Assembly (NCBI RefSeq): GCF_003813905.1 | Contig: NZ_RPFJ01000005.1 | Coordinates: 90,655-154,654, forward strand | DNA: 64,000 bases | Source: Aureibaculum marinum | Lineage (GTDB): Bacteria; Bacteroidota; Bacteroidia; Flavobacteriales; Flavobacteriaceae | Direction: 5' to 3' | Part shown: piece after piece, positions 1-9,134 of the stretch | Position numbering within the stretch: position 1 is the first letter of the stretch | How the letters are laid out: each line of letters starts with the position of its first letter | The notes under the pieces: generated by a model | What the model saw: only the letters and a program-made list of their open reading frames with translations | What the model was told of the DNA's origin: nothing | Database searches by the model: none | Position numbers and translations under genes: made by a program

Positions 1-1206
1 CGCTTCTTCTTGATTACTAAGAATTCTTCCTGCAATTTCTTCCAATTCTTTTTCTTCTGGATTTACATTTCCATATTGAGCCATTTGGCTTTTAATAAAA
101 CCTTTTGCAAATTCTTTTAACTCATCAAAGGTTACTTGCAAATTATTGTCTTTACTAATTTTACTTTCAATCAATTGATAACGCAATCCTTTTTCAGAAC
201 GCTCATACTCATCTTTTGCTTCTTGTTCTGAAAGTTGTTTTTCACCAGCTACAGCAATCCATTTTTGTAAAAATTCTGCAGGCAAATCAAATTTAGTATT
301 TTCAATCAATGCTTCTGTTACAGCATTTAATAATTGCTGGTCTGATTGTTGTTCAAATTGCTTTTCAGCATCTTCTTTTAAACGATTTTTGAACTCTTCT
401 TCACTTTTTACAATACCTTCACCAAATAATTTATCAAATAATTCTTGATTCAACTCAGCTGGCTCAGTTTCAGAAATTTCATTTACAGTAAATTGCACTT
501 CAACATCTAAATCATGTGCAACGTCATGCTCAACACCTAAATGATTTTGCAATAAATGATCATCAACAAAAAGGCCTTTAGTTTTTAAGGTAATTACATC
601 CCCAACTTTAGCTCCTTTAAAAAGTTTTGCATTGGTTTTACCTTTTACCTTATCTAATTTAAATGTAGTTTTTTTCTCAATTTCTTTCTCTTCATTAACA
701 AAAGTTCCTGTAATGTTAGAATTTTCAGAAATTTCTGTTTGCGAAATCATTTTACCATAACGCTCTTGAATATTTTTTACTTGATCGTCCAACATTTTTT
801 TGTCGGCAACAATTTTATAGCTATTTATGGCTTTTTTAGGTTGTAAGTTTACCTCAAAATCAGGAACTAAACCTAATTCAAACTCAAAAGAAAACTTATC
901 GGCATCCCAAGAAAAATCTTCTTGCGTTTTAGGTAAAGGATTACCTAAAATATCCAATTTTTCTTCAATCAAAAACTTATTCAATGATTCTTGTAATAAT
1001 TTATTTACCTCATCAATAAGAACAGGTTTTTCGTATTGTCTCTTTACCAAACTCATAGGTACATGCCCCTTTCTAAAACCTGGTATGTTTGCATTTTTAC
1101 GATAATCGCGTAAAATTTCAGCTACTTTATTTTGATAATCTTCTTCTGTAATATCAATTTTCACTACAGCATTTAAATCATCAATATTTTCTTTAGTAAT
1201 ATTCAT
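1..1206 (-). CDS. tig: trigger factor, ribosome-associated chaperone (3' end beyond window)
   Basis: Trigger factor binds at the ribosomal exit tunnel, shields nascent chains and has a peptidyl-prolyl isomerase domain. I translated the complement from the ATG at 1206; 402 codons are in the window and the C-terminus lies before base 1. The ribosome-docking signature GFRKGHVP is at residues 43-50 of the N-terminal domain, followed by an acidic, lysine-rich sequence that fits the family. A Bacteroidota-type promoter lies 53 bases upstream of the start. Flavobacterial trigger factors are about 440-450 residues, so only a short tail should be missing. The downstream neighbour is outside the window, and the upstream small membrane gene is separately transcribed. 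Identification is firm; the end is unknown only because of the window edge. Confidence 0.95.
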   Translation of the reverse strand, partial: MNITKENIDDLNAVVKIDITEEDYQNKVAEILRDYRKNANIPGFRKGHVPMSLVKRQYEKPVLIDEVNKLLQESLNKFLIEEKLDILGNPLPKTQEDFSWDADKFSFEFELGLVPDFEVNLQPKKAINSYKIVADKKMLDDQVKNIQERYGKMISQTEISENSNITGTFVNEEKEIEKKTTFKLDKVKGKTNAKLFKGAKVGDVITLKTKGLFVDDHLLQNHLGVEHDVAHDLDVEVQFTVNEISETEPAELNQELFDKLFGEGIVKSEEEFKNRLKEDAEKQFEQQSDQQLLNAVTEALIENTKFDLPAEFLQKWIAVAGEKQLSEQEAKDEYERSEKGLRYQLIESKISKDNNLQVTFDELKEFAKGFIKSQMAQYGNVNPEEKELEEIAGRILSNQEEA

Positions 1207-1258
1207 CTTATTTTTGTTTACTTTAAATTTGGGAAATGTAATATCTCCTTAGCGGGTG

Positions 1259-1288
1259 CAAAATTAGTAAATTTCTACTATATAACAA
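1259..1288 (-). promoter_or_regulatory. Bacteroidota sigma-A type promoter of tig
   Basis: Read on the complement, TTG (1288-1286) is followed by 19 bases and then TAATTTTG (1266-1259). This matches the -33 TTG / -7 TAnnTTTG promoter of Bacteroidota exactly. Transcription would start near 1252, giving a leader of about 45 bases before the tig start codon at 1206. The -33 element lies just before the stop codon of the neighbouring small membrane gene, so tig has its own promoter. Confidence 0.6.
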
Positions 1289-1289
1289 G

Positions 1290-1649
1290 TTATGAAACAC
1301 GCTTTTGTTCATCTTCTTTTAACAAGGAAAATAAAATGGATTGAAAAAATGATAGCAACAAACTAAATAGCAGTGCATACCAAAATCCTGAAACTGCAAA
1401 TCCATCTACTAGCTTACCTGCTAACAAAATAATAATTGCATTAATTACAAATAAAAACAACCCAAGTGTTACAATAGTTAATGGTAGTGTAAATAAAATT
1501 ATTAAAGGTTTTATAAAAACACGTAATATACCTAAAACAATAGCAACTAATATTGCTGTTGTATAAGACGCCACTTCAATTCCTGGTAAAATTTTTGCTA
1601 AAATAACCACAGCAATTGCAGTTAACAGTACTTTTAAAATTAGTTTCAT
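1290..1649 (-). CDS. small 4-TM membrane protein, phage holin 4_2 / DUF family
   Basis: A 119-residue protein that is hydrophobic almost throughout, with four predicted membrane segments (about residues 4-22, 28-48, 54-75 and 88-110) and short charged loops. The loop FIKPLIILFTLPLTIVTLG is typical of the Phage_holin_4_2 family, which is widespread in bacterial chromosomes and not tied to prophage here. The C-terminus is charged (KEDEQKRVS) and probably cytoplasmic. No phage genes are near. The function is not established; members are annotated only as membrane proteins. It stands alone between tig and an esterase, with 108 bases to the next gene. Confidence 0.75.
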   Translation of the reverse strand: MKLILKVLLTAIAVVILAKILPGIEVASYTTAILVAIVLGILRVFIKPLIILFTLPLTIVTLGLFLFVINAIIILLAGKLVDGFAVSGFWYALLFSLLLSFFQSILFSLLKEDEQKRVS

Positions 1650-1757
1650 ATATTTTCATTTTAATTCTCTTGATTACATTAAAAGAGAAGAAATTTAAAT
1701 TATTACATTTTGCATAATAATATGCATCTGATTTTATTCAACTAACATGCCAAAATA

Positions 1758-2525
1758 TTATTTCGCTATAAAGTCGACAACATAGTTATAAAAATCAGTC
1801 GGATTCTCTGCATGCAACCAATGACCTGCATTTTTGACAGTTTTTATTATCGCTTTTGGAAAATGCGATTTAACTAATGTAGCATCTCCATCAGAAATAT
1901 ATCCTGAATTTTCTCCTTTTAAAAATAATGTTTCTCCTTCAAATACAGATAACGAAGGTAATGGAGTTCCAATTTCATCCATATTTTCAATTAACCCTTC
2001 CAAATTAAACCGAAATGCAAGCTCTTCTTTTGTTTTCCAGTATACGTTTTTTAGTAAAAATTGCCGCACTCCCCATTCTGGAATATATTTTTTTAACACT
2101 TCTTCTACTTCTCCTCTTGTCTTTTGTTCTGAAAAATCTATAGCTAACAATCCTTCCAAAATTGTATCGTGATGTCGTGGATAAAACTTCGGTCCAATAT
2201 CAGCCACTATTAATTTATTCATTCTTTCAGGATAGGTTACAGCAAACAACATTGCTACCTTACCTCCCATTGAGTGACCAATTAAATTGACTTTTTTCAG
2301 ATTATGATACTCAATATAACGTAATAAATCTTCAGCCATAAGCTCATAATTAAAATCAGAGGAATGAAAACTTCTTCCATGATTACGTTGATCTACTAAA
2401 TGAACTTGATAATGTTCTGAAAATTTATTTGATAGCGATTTCCAATTATCTCCCATACCTAAGAATCCATGTAGTATAATAAGCGGATCTCCACTACCCT
2501 TTACATTTGAATTTAAAATTTCCAT
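1758..2525 (-). CDS. alpha/beta hydrolase, YbfF-like esterase
   Basis: A 255-residue cytoplasmic alpha/beta hydrolase without a signal peptide. The oxyanion-hole segment HGFLG is at residues 19-23. The nucleophile elbow GHSMGG has its serine near residue 85. The catalytic histidine is in NAGHWLHAENP near the C-terminus. The first 60 residues (DQRNHGRS) resemble E. coli YbfF, an acyl-CoA/palmitoyl esterase-like enzyme. Its ATG overlaps the stop codon of pdxJ by one base, so the two are translationally coupled; this pair is common in Flavobacteriia. The physiological substrate cannot be read from the sequence. There are no unusual features and composition matches the backbone. Confidence 0.85.
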   Translation of the reverse strand: MEILNSNVKGSGDPLIILHGFLGMGDNWKSLSNKFSEHYQVHLVDQRNHGRSFHSSDFNYELMAEDLLRYIEYHNLKKVNLIGHSMGGKVAMLFAVTYPERMNKLIVADIGPKFYPRHHDTILEGLLAIDFSEQKTRGEVEEVLKKYIPEWGVRQFLLKNVYWKTKEELAFRFNLEGLIENMDEIGTPLPSLSVFEGETLFLKGENSGYISDGDATLVKSHFPKAIIKTVKNAGHWLHAENPTDFYNYVVDFIAK

Positions 2526-3238
2526 TATTGCAATTTATGTAAATACATTTTTACTACATTCTCCAAACCTAAATACAATGCTTCCGAAATTAACGCATGA
2601 CCTATAGAAACCTCTAATAAATTAGGGATTTTATCAGCAAAATATTCTACATTATCAAGACTTAAATCATGCCCAGCATTTATCCCCAACCCTAATTCAT
2701 TTGCCAATTTTGCAGCATCAACATAAGGAATAATTGCATCTTTATTGCCTTTTGCATATTCTGTAGCGTAAGCTTCTGTATAAAGTTCAATTCTATCTGT
2801 ACCAGTTTTAGCTGAAGCTTCAATTAACTTTAAATCAGGATCCATAAAAATTGAAGTTCTAATTTTATTTCTTTTAAACTCTGCTACAACTTCAGTTAAA
2901 AATTCCTGATTTTTAATAGTATCCCAACCTGCATTTGAAGTAATAGCATCAATAGCATCAGGCACTAATGTAACTTGAGTAGGTTTTACAGCCAATACTA
3001 AGTCAATAAATTGTTGAATAGGATTTCCTTCAATATTATATTCTGTTACAACTAAAGGTACTAAATCATATGCATCTTTATATCTAATATGTCTTTCGTC
3101 TGGTCTTGGATGTATTGTAATTCCTTGTGCTCCAAACTCCTGAACATCAACTGCAACTTTTAACAAATCAGGCGTATTACCACCTCTTGAATTACGTAAA
3201 GTTGCAATTTTATTAATATTTACACTTAACTTTGTCAT
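2525..3238 (-). CDS. pdxJ: pyridoxine 5'-phosphate synthase
   Basis: PdxJ condenses 1-deoxyxylulose 5-phosphate with 3-amino-2-oxopropyl phosphate to form pyridoxine 5'-phosphate, the last ring-forming step of DXP-dependent vitamin B6 synthesis. The 237-residue product has the standard length. Family segments are clear: [15 protein letters not shown] at the N-terminus, HPRPDERHI near residue 43, the SIFMDPD strand and the C-terminal [10 protein letters not shown] and [11 protein letters not shown] segments that bind phosphate. The gene is first in a two-gene unit with the downstream esterase (one-base overlap). The ATG at 3238 is preceded by an AT-rich region shared with the divergent CBS gene. 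Confidence 0.95.
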   Translation of the reverse strand: MTKLSVNINKIATLRNSRGGNTPDLLKVAVDVQEFGAQGITIHPRPDERHIRYKDAYDLVPLVVTEYNIEGNPIQQFIDLVLAVKPTQVTLVPDAIDAITSNAGWDTIKNQEFLTEVVAEFKRNKIRTSIFMDPDLKLIEASAKTGTDRIELYTEAYATEYAKGNKDAIIPYVDAAKLANELGLGINAGHDLSLDNVEYFADKIPNLLEVSIGHALISEALYLGLENVVKMYLHKLQ

Positions 3239-3420
3239 TATAGTTTTTTTAATTTTCTGATTCTCATTAACTTTTGTACCGTTTACATTCAGAGGTTTAG
3301 TTGATAAGAAGTTACAACATACTTTTACATAGTTAATAAGCTCAGTTTGTTATTTATTAAAATTTACAAAAACAAAATTAGTGTATTTGTTGTATAATTT
3401 TAGTTATTTTGCAATATAAT

Positions 3421-4080
3421 ATGAATACATCAAATTACATATCTAAAGATATAAAACCTTTACTACTTACAGACAAAATAAGTAATGCTAAAAAATTATT
3501 TAACTCACTTACTTGCACGCACTTGCCAATAATTAAAGAAGGTAATTTTATTGGTTTAATTGCTGAAAATGATATTCAAACTATTATTGAAGATAATCAA
3601 TCTATTTCTGAATACTACTACCTAATCCAATCTTTTTTTGCTTTAGAGAACGCCAACTGGTTTGAACTCTTAAAAATATTTGCAATAAATGAGACTACCA
3701 TTATTCCTGTTGTAACTAACAAACAAAAGTATTTAGGATATTATGAATTGGCTGATATTTTAAATATTTTTAACAACACACCATTTTTAAATCAAAGTGG
3801 TGCGGTTGTGGTTATTTCTAAGGATGTTAATGATTATTCTTTTAGTGAAATTTCTCAAATAGTAGAATCTAATAATGCAAAAGTACTTGGAGCTTTTATT
3901 TCAAAAATAGATAAAGAATTTGTTGAAGTGACTCTAAAAATAAGTGATCATGACTTAAATAACACCATTCAATCTTTTAGAAGATACAATTATAGCATTT
4001 TAAATAACTTCCATTTTGACGAGTATCTTAATACGTTGAAAGAGCGGTCAGATTATTTGCAAAAGTATTTAAATATGTAA
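3421..4080 (+). CDS. CBS-domain protein
   Basis: A 219-residue soluble protein with two CBS motifs in the first 130 residues. The first runs from ISKDIKPLLL through THLPIIKEGNFIGLI; the second includes TTIIPVVTNKQKYLGY. The remaining part resembles a small ACT-like regulatory domain (GAVVVISKDVNDYSFSEISQIVE). CBS pairs usually bind adenine nucleotides. A TTG at 3409 could extend the gene by four codons, but the ATG at 3421 is the better start. In many Flavobacteriia this gene sits beside pdxJ, as here, followed by the NAD kinase gene. In this window NAD kinase is absent and an aminotransferase follows after 213 bases. Function beyond nucleotide sensing is unknown. Confidence 0.8.
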   Translation: MNTSNYISKDIKPLLLTDKISNAKKLFNSLTCTHLPIIKEGNFIGLIAENDIQTIIEDNQSISEYYYLIQSFFALENANWFELLKIFAINETTIIPVVTNKQKYLGYYELADILNIFNNTPFLNQSGAVVVISKDVNDYSFSEISQIVESNNAKVLGAFISKIDKEFVEVTLKISDHDLNNTIQSFRRYNYSILNNFHFDEYLNTLKERSDYLQKYLNM

Positions 4081-4256
4081 AACAAGCATTTAAACAAAGT
4101 CTAATCACCAAACACTTCTAACCTCTATTCCGTGTTACACATTATAAATTACACGTTGTAGTTACATAAAATATTATACTTTTTAATCTGTTTCGTTTAA
4201 ATTATAACTTTTAATGAATTAATAAACATTTACTACTATTTCTACATTTTAATTTT

Positions 4257-4264
4257 TAATTTTG
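4257..4264 (+). promoter_or_regulatory. -7 promoter box for the aminotransferase operon
   Basis: TAATTTTG matches the TAnnTTTG -7 element of Bacteroidota exactly and lies 29 bases before the aminotransferase ATG at 4294. No clear TTG is seen at the expected -33 distance, so the call rests on one element and its position in an intergenic region. Confidence 0.35.
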
Positions 4265-4293
4265 CTACCTAATTTATAATTTGATTAATAATT

Positions 4294-5478
4294 ATGCAAC
4301 AACTGTCAAATAGAATTAACAATCTGCCTGTTTCTCAAACATTAGCTATGGCAGCAAAAGCTCGTGAGCTAAAAACACAAGGTAAAGACATTATTAGTTT
4401 AAGTTTAGGTGAACCTGATTTTAATACTCCCGATTTCATCAAAGAAGCTGCTAAACAAGCAATTGATGATAATTACAACTCATATTCACCAGTTGATGGT
4501 TATTTAGATTTACGGGAAGCTATTTGCAGAAAATTTAAACGAGATAACAATCTTACTTATAGCCCAAATCAAATAGTAGTTTCTACTGGAGCGAAACAGT
4601 CTATTGCAAACGTTGCTATGGTATTATTAAATCCAGGGGACGAGGTATTATTGCCTGCACCTTATTGGGTAAGTTATTCAGCTATTGCTACGTTAGCAGA
4701 AGCCACTTACAAAGAAATTCCTTCAGGTATTGAAACAGATTTTAAAATTACTCCTGAACAGCTGGAAGCAGCAATAACACCAAAAACAAAATTAATTTTC
4801 TTTAATTCTCCAAACAATCCTAGTGGTACAGTTTATACTGAAAGTGAATATAGAGCATTTGCAGAGGTATTAGAAAAATATCCAAATATTTACATTTTAT
4901 CTGATGAAATTTACGAGCATATTAATTACGGCCAACCTAATTTCAGTTTTGCAAGTATTGAGAGTATGTACGACAGAACCATTACTGTAAATGGCGTTGC
5001 CAAAGCTTTTGCCATGACTGGTTGGAGAATTGGTTATATGGGTGCTCCTGATTGGATTGCCAAAGCGTGTACCAAAATGCAGGGACAAATTACTTCTGGT
5101 GCCAATTGTATTGCTCAACGGGCAACAATTGCTGCATTAAACGCTCCTGTTTCTAAAATTCAATTTATGGTCGATGAGTTTCATAAAAGACGTGATTTGG
5201 TATTAGATTTATTATCAGAAATTGAAGGAATATCTATAAATACACCAAAAGGAGCTTTTTATGTTTTTCCAGACGTATCGTCATATTTTGGAAAAACTAT
5301 TGATGGTGTTACTATTAATAACGCTGGAGATTTTTCAATGTTTCTTTTAGAAAAAGCAAATGTAGCCACTGTAACAGGTGAAGCTTTTGGAGCTCCAAAT
5401 TGCATTAGACTTTCATATGCAGCATCAACTGAAGAGTTAAAAGAAGCATTTAAGCGAATTAAAAACGTATTAAATTAA
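4294..5478 (+). CDS. class I/II PLP-dependent aminotransferase, aspartate aminotransferase type
   Basis: A 394-residue cytoplasmic fold-type I aminotransferase, closest by motif to the Igamma aspartate aminotransferases. Seen are SLSLGEPDF near residue 36, NSPNNPSG (171-178), SDEIYEHI (203-210), and the PLP lysine K237 in AKAFAMTGWRIGY. A C-terminal arginine in NCIRLSYA would bind the substrate carboxylate. Length is normal for the family. Likely reaction: aspartate + 2-oxoglutarate to oxaloacetate + glutamate, though related enzymes accept aromatic or branched substrates. The stop codon overlaps the start of the next gene (thioesterase), so the two are co-translated. A -7 promoter box lies 29 bases upstream. 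Confidence 0.9.
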   Translation: MQQLSNRINNLPVSQTLAMAAKARELKTQGKDIISLSLGEPDFNTPDFIKEAAKQAIDDNYNSYSPVDGYLDLREAICRKFKRDNNLTYSPNQIVVSTGAKQSIANVAMVLLNPGDEVLLPAPYWVSYSAIATLAEATYKEIPSGIETDFKITPEQLEAAITPKTKLIFFNSPNNPSGTVYTESEYRAFAEVLEKYPNIYILSDEIYEHINYGQPNFSFASIESMYDRTITVNGVAKAFAMTGWRIGYMGAPDWIAKACTKMQGQITSGANCIAQRATIAALNAPVSKIQFMVDEFHKRRDLVLDLLSEIEGISINTPKGAFYVFPDVSSYFGKTIDGVTINNAGDFSMFLLEKANVATVTGEAFGAPNCIRLSYAASTEELKEAFKRIKNVLN

Positions 5479-5939
5479 TGGAAATTAATAAAACATTTAA
5501 ATACTCTTTTAAAACAAGATGGTCTGATTTTGATCCGAATAGACACCTTCGACATACAGCTTATAATGACTATGCCGCAGAAAGTAGAGTTCGTTATTTA
5601 AACGAACATGGATTTGATATGGCTAGATTTTCAAAGGAAAATATTGGTCCGATTTTATTCAAAGAAGAAACCACTTTTTACAGAGAAATAACTATGGGTG
5701 AAGACATTACTATAGAATTATTTCTAGAAGGTTTATCAGAAAACGGAGAACGTTTTAAATTTCTGCATAAAATTTATAAAGAAAACGGTGTTTTAAGTGC
5801 CGAAATTATTGTTTTAGGAGCTTGGCTAGATTTAATTAAGAGAAAACTTACCCAACCACCTGCCGATTTAGTAACTACGTTTAAAACCTTGACAAAATCA
5901 GAAAATTTTGAAGAAATTGTTTTAGGGGTTAAAAATTAA
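5478..5939 (+). CDS. acyl-CoA thioesterase, hotdog (4HBT) family
   Basis: A 153-residue hotdog-fold protein of the 4-hydroxybenzoyl-CoA thioesterase / YbgC type. The N-terminal segment WSDFDPNRHLRHTAYNDY matches the family pattern in which the first aspartate region carries the catalytic residue and the following helix packs against the CoA. The length fits a single-hotdog enzyme acting as a dimer or tetramer. The ATG overlaps the aminotransferase stop codon and the gene ends five bases before the nuclease gene, so all three appear to form one transcript. The substrate is unknown; short-chain or aromatic acyl-CoA is usual for the family. Confidence 0.85.
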   Translation: MEINKTFKYSFKTRWSDFDPNRHLRHTAYNDYAAESRVRYLNEHGFDMARFSKENIGPILFKEETTFYREITMGEDITIELFLEGLSENGERFKFLHKIYKENGVLSAEIIVLGAWLDLIKRKLTQPPADLVTTFKTLTKSENFEEIVLGVKN

Positions 5940-5944
5940 AAGTT

Positions 5945-6742
5945 TTGCATTTAAAAAACAAACCTTTTGTCTACCTTTTACTATTACTTTTAATAAGTGC
6001 AGTCATTTATTTATTTCTTCCCAATAAGGATAGAAATAATGATAATGTTACCACTGTTATTAATTCTGATTTTAATTACTTACCTACATCAACCACAAAT
6101 ACCATAATTAAACATCAGTATTACAGCTTGTCTTACCACGAAGATTATGAACAAGCCGAATGGGTGGCTTATGAATTGAAAAAAGAAGATTTAAGTAATT
6201 CTAATAGAAAACGTCCTTATTTTATTCAAGATAAAAAGGTAAAAACTCAGTCGGCAGACTATAGAAATTATAAAAATTCAGGATATACAAAAGGACATTT
6301 ATGCCCTGCAGCAGACAGAAAATTTTCTAAAAATGCTTATGACGAAACTTTTTTAACTTCAAATATATCTCCTCAAAAAGGTGATTTTAATAGTGGCATT
6401 TGGAATAGATTAGAACGAAAAACTCGATATTGGGCTAATAAAGACGAACAACTTTTTGTGGTTACGGGTGGTATTTTAAAAAACAACCTCAAAACTATTG
6501 GCCAAGAAAAAGTTGCTGTACCTGAACAATTTTACAAAATTTTACTTGACTATTCTGAACCAGAAATAAAAGCCATTGCTTTTTTAGTTCCACATGAAGA
6601 GTCAAAAGCACCACTATACAAATTTGTAGTTTCAATTGACAGCTTAGAAACTATAACAGGTATAGATTTCTTTCCTACTTTGCCAGATACTATTGAAGAA
6701 AAATTAGAATCTAATTCCAGTTATAAAGATTGGAGTTTTTAG
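5945..6742 (+). CDS. secreted DNA/RNA non-specific endonuclease
   Basis: A 265-residue member of the NUC (DNA/RNA non-specific, beta-beta-alpha metal) endonuclease family. An N-terminal membrane segment (residues 7-25) indicates export or anchoring. The active-site segment YTKGHLCPAADR carries the general-base histidine H118 in place of the classic DRGH form, and TSNISPQKGDFN supplies the metal-binding asparagine near residue 149. Such enzymes degrade extracellular nucleic acid for nutrients. The start is TTG at 5945: it is five bases after the previous stop and no ATG precedes the membrane segment. Identification of the family is firm; start choice is less so. Confidence 0.85.
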   Translation: MHLKNKPFVYLLLLLLISAVIYLFLPNKDRNNDNVTTVINSDFNYLPTSTTNTIIKHQYYSLSYHEDYEQAEWVAYELKKEDLSNSNRKRPYFIQDKKVKTQSADYRNYKNSGYTKGHLCPAADRKFSKNAYDETFLTSNISPQKGDFNSGIWNRLERKTRYWANKDEQLFVVTGGILKNNLKTIGQEKVAVPEQFYKILLDYSEPEIKAIAFLVPHEESKAPLYKFVVSIDSLETITGIDFFPTLPDTIEEKLESNSSYKDWSF

Positions 6743-6751
6743 AAGAAATTA

Positions 6752-6895
6752 TTAAATTTCTGTACTCGATTTTAATATGGTTAGCAATCTGGTCATCTCT
6801 TCATTCTGATTTGTAAAAAGCAATAAAGCTAATAACGGTAAAGCAATCAAATAATTAATAAATCTTATACTTATTTTAACAATTCTTTTTTTCAT
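6752..6895 (-). CDS. possible 47-residue membrane peptide
   Basis: The gap 6743-7066 holds a short reading frame on the complement with ATG at 6895. It begins MKKRIVKISIR, then a hydrophobic stretch (about residues 14-27) and a charged tail. The layout of basic N-terminus plus single membrane segment fits a small inner-membrane protein, but there is no recognisable ribosome binding site and no family is known to me. It lies convergent with the nuclease gene. It could equally be chance. The rest of this gap shows nothing coding. Confidence 0.25.
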   Translation of the reverse strand: MKKRIVKISIRFINYLIALPLLALLLFTNQNEEMTRLLTILKSSTEI

Positions 6896-7066
6896 AATTA
6901 GGTCTGTTTAGCAACTACTAGAAATAGTAACGTAAACTATCAAAAAAAAATTGTTTAACATAACAAAGAAAGCTTCTTATGAAAGACCTTTATTGATTAA
7001 TTTAAAACTTATTAATAAAATTTACTTACTGTAAAAACAGCAAATCTGTTAGAATAATTCTGTATA

Positions 7067-7969
7067 TTGTGCTTATATAATTCTAAATTAAATACAGTCA
7101 AAAAGAACAATCACATACCTAACATAACCTTTGAAAGCGATAATGATGAAAAGGAATTTGAAATTCTCAATTTATCTACTTTATTTGCTAAAATAGAGGC
7201 TGGCTTAGATCATAATCCCAATTTACCACATAGGATTGACTTTTTTATACTTTTGATTGTTACAGATGGTGTTGGCACTCATAAAGTTGATCTTATAGAT
7301 TATTCTTTAAAAAAAGGTACAGTTTTAAAAATTGCAAAAGGACAAGTACATTCGTTTGAGCAAAATCCTAAATACAAAGGTTATCTAGTATTATTTACAG
7401 AAAAATTTGTACTGAATTATTTTTCAAAGTCATCCATTAAATTTATCTCACATCTTTACAATTATCACATATCCGATACAGCTGTAAATGGCATCCAATA
7501 TAATGATGACTTCATTACCCAACTTTACATTGAATTAGAAACCAAAAACAGTTATGCACAAAAAAATATTATAGCAGCAATGCTTGAATTGTACTTACTT
7601 AGATTAGAACGACTTTCACAAACCAACAATCTTCTACTACAAAATAAATTATATTCATTATTTACCAAATTTAAAAATCTTGTTGAAGAAAAGTACATCG
7701 CAACTAGAAATGTAAAAGATTATTCTAAAATGTTATCAATATCTCCAAAACTCCTAAATATAGTAGTTAAAGAATTCACCTTTAATACGGCCAAGCATTT
7801 TATTGATAATTTTGTGATTCTTGAAATAAAAAGAGCTGTAGTAAGTACAGATAATAGCTTAAAGGAAATAGGATATGCTGTTGGGTTTGATGACATAACA
7901 AATTTTACAAAGTTCTTCAAAAAACACACTGGCATTACCCCTAAACAATTTAAAAAGACTATAAAATAA
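7067..7969 (+). CDS. AraC-family transcriptional regulator
   Basis: A 300-residue regulator with an N-terminal cupin-like sensing domain (about residues 35-140, containing KGQVHSFEQNPKYKGYLVLF) and a C-terminal AraC double helix-turn-helix. The second helix-turn-helix ends with the family signature GYAVGFDDITNFTKFFKKHTGITPKQF. The effector is unknown. The reading frame opens with TTG at 7067 and there is no ATG near the expected start, so the true start codon is uncertain. The next gene downstream is a small secreted MoaF-like protein 95 bases away, which may be its target. This regulator differs from the one at 34358-35203 that belongs to the porphyran locus. Confidence 0.85.
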   Translation: MCLYNSKLNTVKKNNHIPNITFESDNDEKEFEILNLSTLFAKIEAGLDHNPNLPHRIDFFILLIVTDGVGTHKVDLIDYSLKKGTVLKIAKGQVHSFEQNPKYKGYLVLFTEKFVLNYFSKSSIKFISHLYNYHISDTAVNGIQYNDDFITQLYIELETKNSYAQKNIIAAMLELYLLRLERLSQTNNLLLQNKLYSLFTKFKNLVEEKYIATRNVKDYSKMLSISPKLLNIVVKEFTFNTAKHFIDNFVILEIKRAVVSTDNSLKEIGYAVGFDDITNFTKFFKKHTGITPKQFKKTIK

Positions 7970-8064
7970 TCTCTGGATTACTTTTACCATTCTTTCCCTA
8001 ACATTAACCTACTTTTTTTCTTCTCATTATTTCAACTTTGCTCCCAACTTTAAAACAGAAAAAA

Positions 8065-8514
8065 ATGAAAATAAAATTGGTTACATTAATTATTCTTGCT
8101 TTATTAAATGTTGGATATAGTTTCTCACAAAGTAAAACAACTGAAAAAAATCAATATCAATTCGGAGAACCTGAACATTTCTTAGATGGTTATACTTTAA
8201 ATTTTCAGTACCAAAATGGCACTGCAATACACATGGAGTTTAAACATGGAAAAGCAAAATATGAATGGATTGCTGGTCCAACTAAGGGAAATGGAAATAC
8301 TAATATCCCTTATCGTTCTCGTAAAATTGGAGACAATCTTTATTTAATAAATTGGCATGAAACGGGTATAAAAGACTATTTAACTATAGTTTTTGATTTT
8401 GAAAAAATGATTGTTCATAGCTCTATAATTATTGGTTATGAAAACAAACCAGAAAGACAATTAAAAACAGTATTCAGAAGTGGAATTATTGATCATTTGA
8501 AAAGACCAGAATAG
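8065..8514 (+). CDS. secreted MoaF-like / phenolic acid decarboxylase-like beta-barrel protein
   Basis: A 149-residue protein with a clear signal peptide (MKIKLVTLIILALLNVGYSFSQ). The ATG at 8065 gives this signal peptide; a longer frame from 8038 would place nine extra residues before it. The mature part resembles the small calycin-like barrel of the MoaF and phenolic acid decarboxylase group: a GYTLNFQYQNG strand, the tract INWHETGIKDYLTIVFDFE, and the closing RSGIIDHLKRPE. I do not recall any characterised secreted member, so enzymatic activity is not claimed. It follows the AraC regulator on the same strand. Family assignment is from memory and only moderately sure. Confidence 0.5.
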   Translation: MKIKLVTLIILALLNVGYSFSQSKTTEKNQYQFGEPEHFLDGYTLNFQYQNGTAIHMEFKHGKAKYEWIAGPTKGNGNTNIPYRSRKIGDNLYLINWHETGIKDYLTIVFDFEKMIVHSSIIIGYENKPERQLKTVFRSGIIDHLKRPE

Positions 8515-8717
8515 TTTTAATCAAAAATAAAACCTCTAAAAAAAGGTAAACAAGACAATTTTATTGAGGTTAGATTATACTTTTCCCTTTTTTCATACTA
8601 CAACCAATAATAATGTCAAAATCTACAATAATCAGTTATTTTTTAATAGTCGATTAAAATAACAAGGATCAATTAAACTTAACTAAGAGTTACTAATAAC
8701 TTAAAAAAAATAAAATT

Positions 8718-8915
8718 ATGAGTCAAGTAACAAGCTGCCCAACTTGTGGAGGAAAATCAAAATTTAAAGAAAATAATAACAAAATAACTTATCAAGCCAT
8801 TGAAGATGATGAGCTAATAAAAAAAGTAGTGCAACTTAAAAAAGCCATGCACAAGTATAAAGAAAAAGCTGAAAAACTTGAAAAAGAATTAGCTGAAATT
8901 AAAGCTAAATCATAG
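8718..8915 (+). CDS. small CPTCGG protein with coiled coil
   Basis: A 65-residue protein. The N-terminus has one CxxC pair (SCPTCGGKSKF), like half of a zinc ribbon. Residues 35-63 form a lysine/glutamate heptad-like helix (LKKAMHKYKEKAEKLEKELAEI) that should be a coiled coil. One CxxC pair cannot complete a tetrahedral zinc site alone, so a dimer through the coiled coil may bind zinc. Similar small proteins occur in Flavobacteriia as hypothetical proteins. The function is unknown. It stands alone, with about 200 bases on each side. Confidence 0.55.
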   Translation: MSQVTSCPTCGGKSKFKENNNKITYQAIEDDELIKKVVQLKKAMHKYKEKAEKLEKELAEIKAKS

Positions 8916-8956
8916 TAGAAGAAATACCATTATTTAACAATGATAATCTATTATAA

Positions 8957-9091
8957 AATATAATTTTACATGATACTATCATAACAAAAAAAGGTAAAAA
9001 AGCGGTTTACATAGCCGAATATTATAGAGTTTACGTAGCTTTAAGCAATTATTTTAAAGAAAGAGTTAACCTGGAAAGCCAAACAGATTAA
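8957..9091 (+). other. protein-like fragment without start codon
   Basis: Between the small zinc-ribbon gene and egtB, one frame is open for 44 codons to a TAA at 9089-9091 and reads like real protein (KKAVYIAEYYRVYVALSNYF, ending VNLESQTD). It lacks ATG, GTG or TTG at its beginning and is closed upstream by a stop. It may be the 3' remnant of a decayed gene. I do not recognise the family. Confidence 0.25.
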
Positions 9092-9134
9092 AATAAACCA
9101 CTTTTGGAATCCAACAAATTAGGGACTTGAATAC

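Noticed and set aside
1290..1649. Holin-family protein taken as a prophage sign
   Set aside because: The family is common in bacterial chromosomes and no other phage gene is present.
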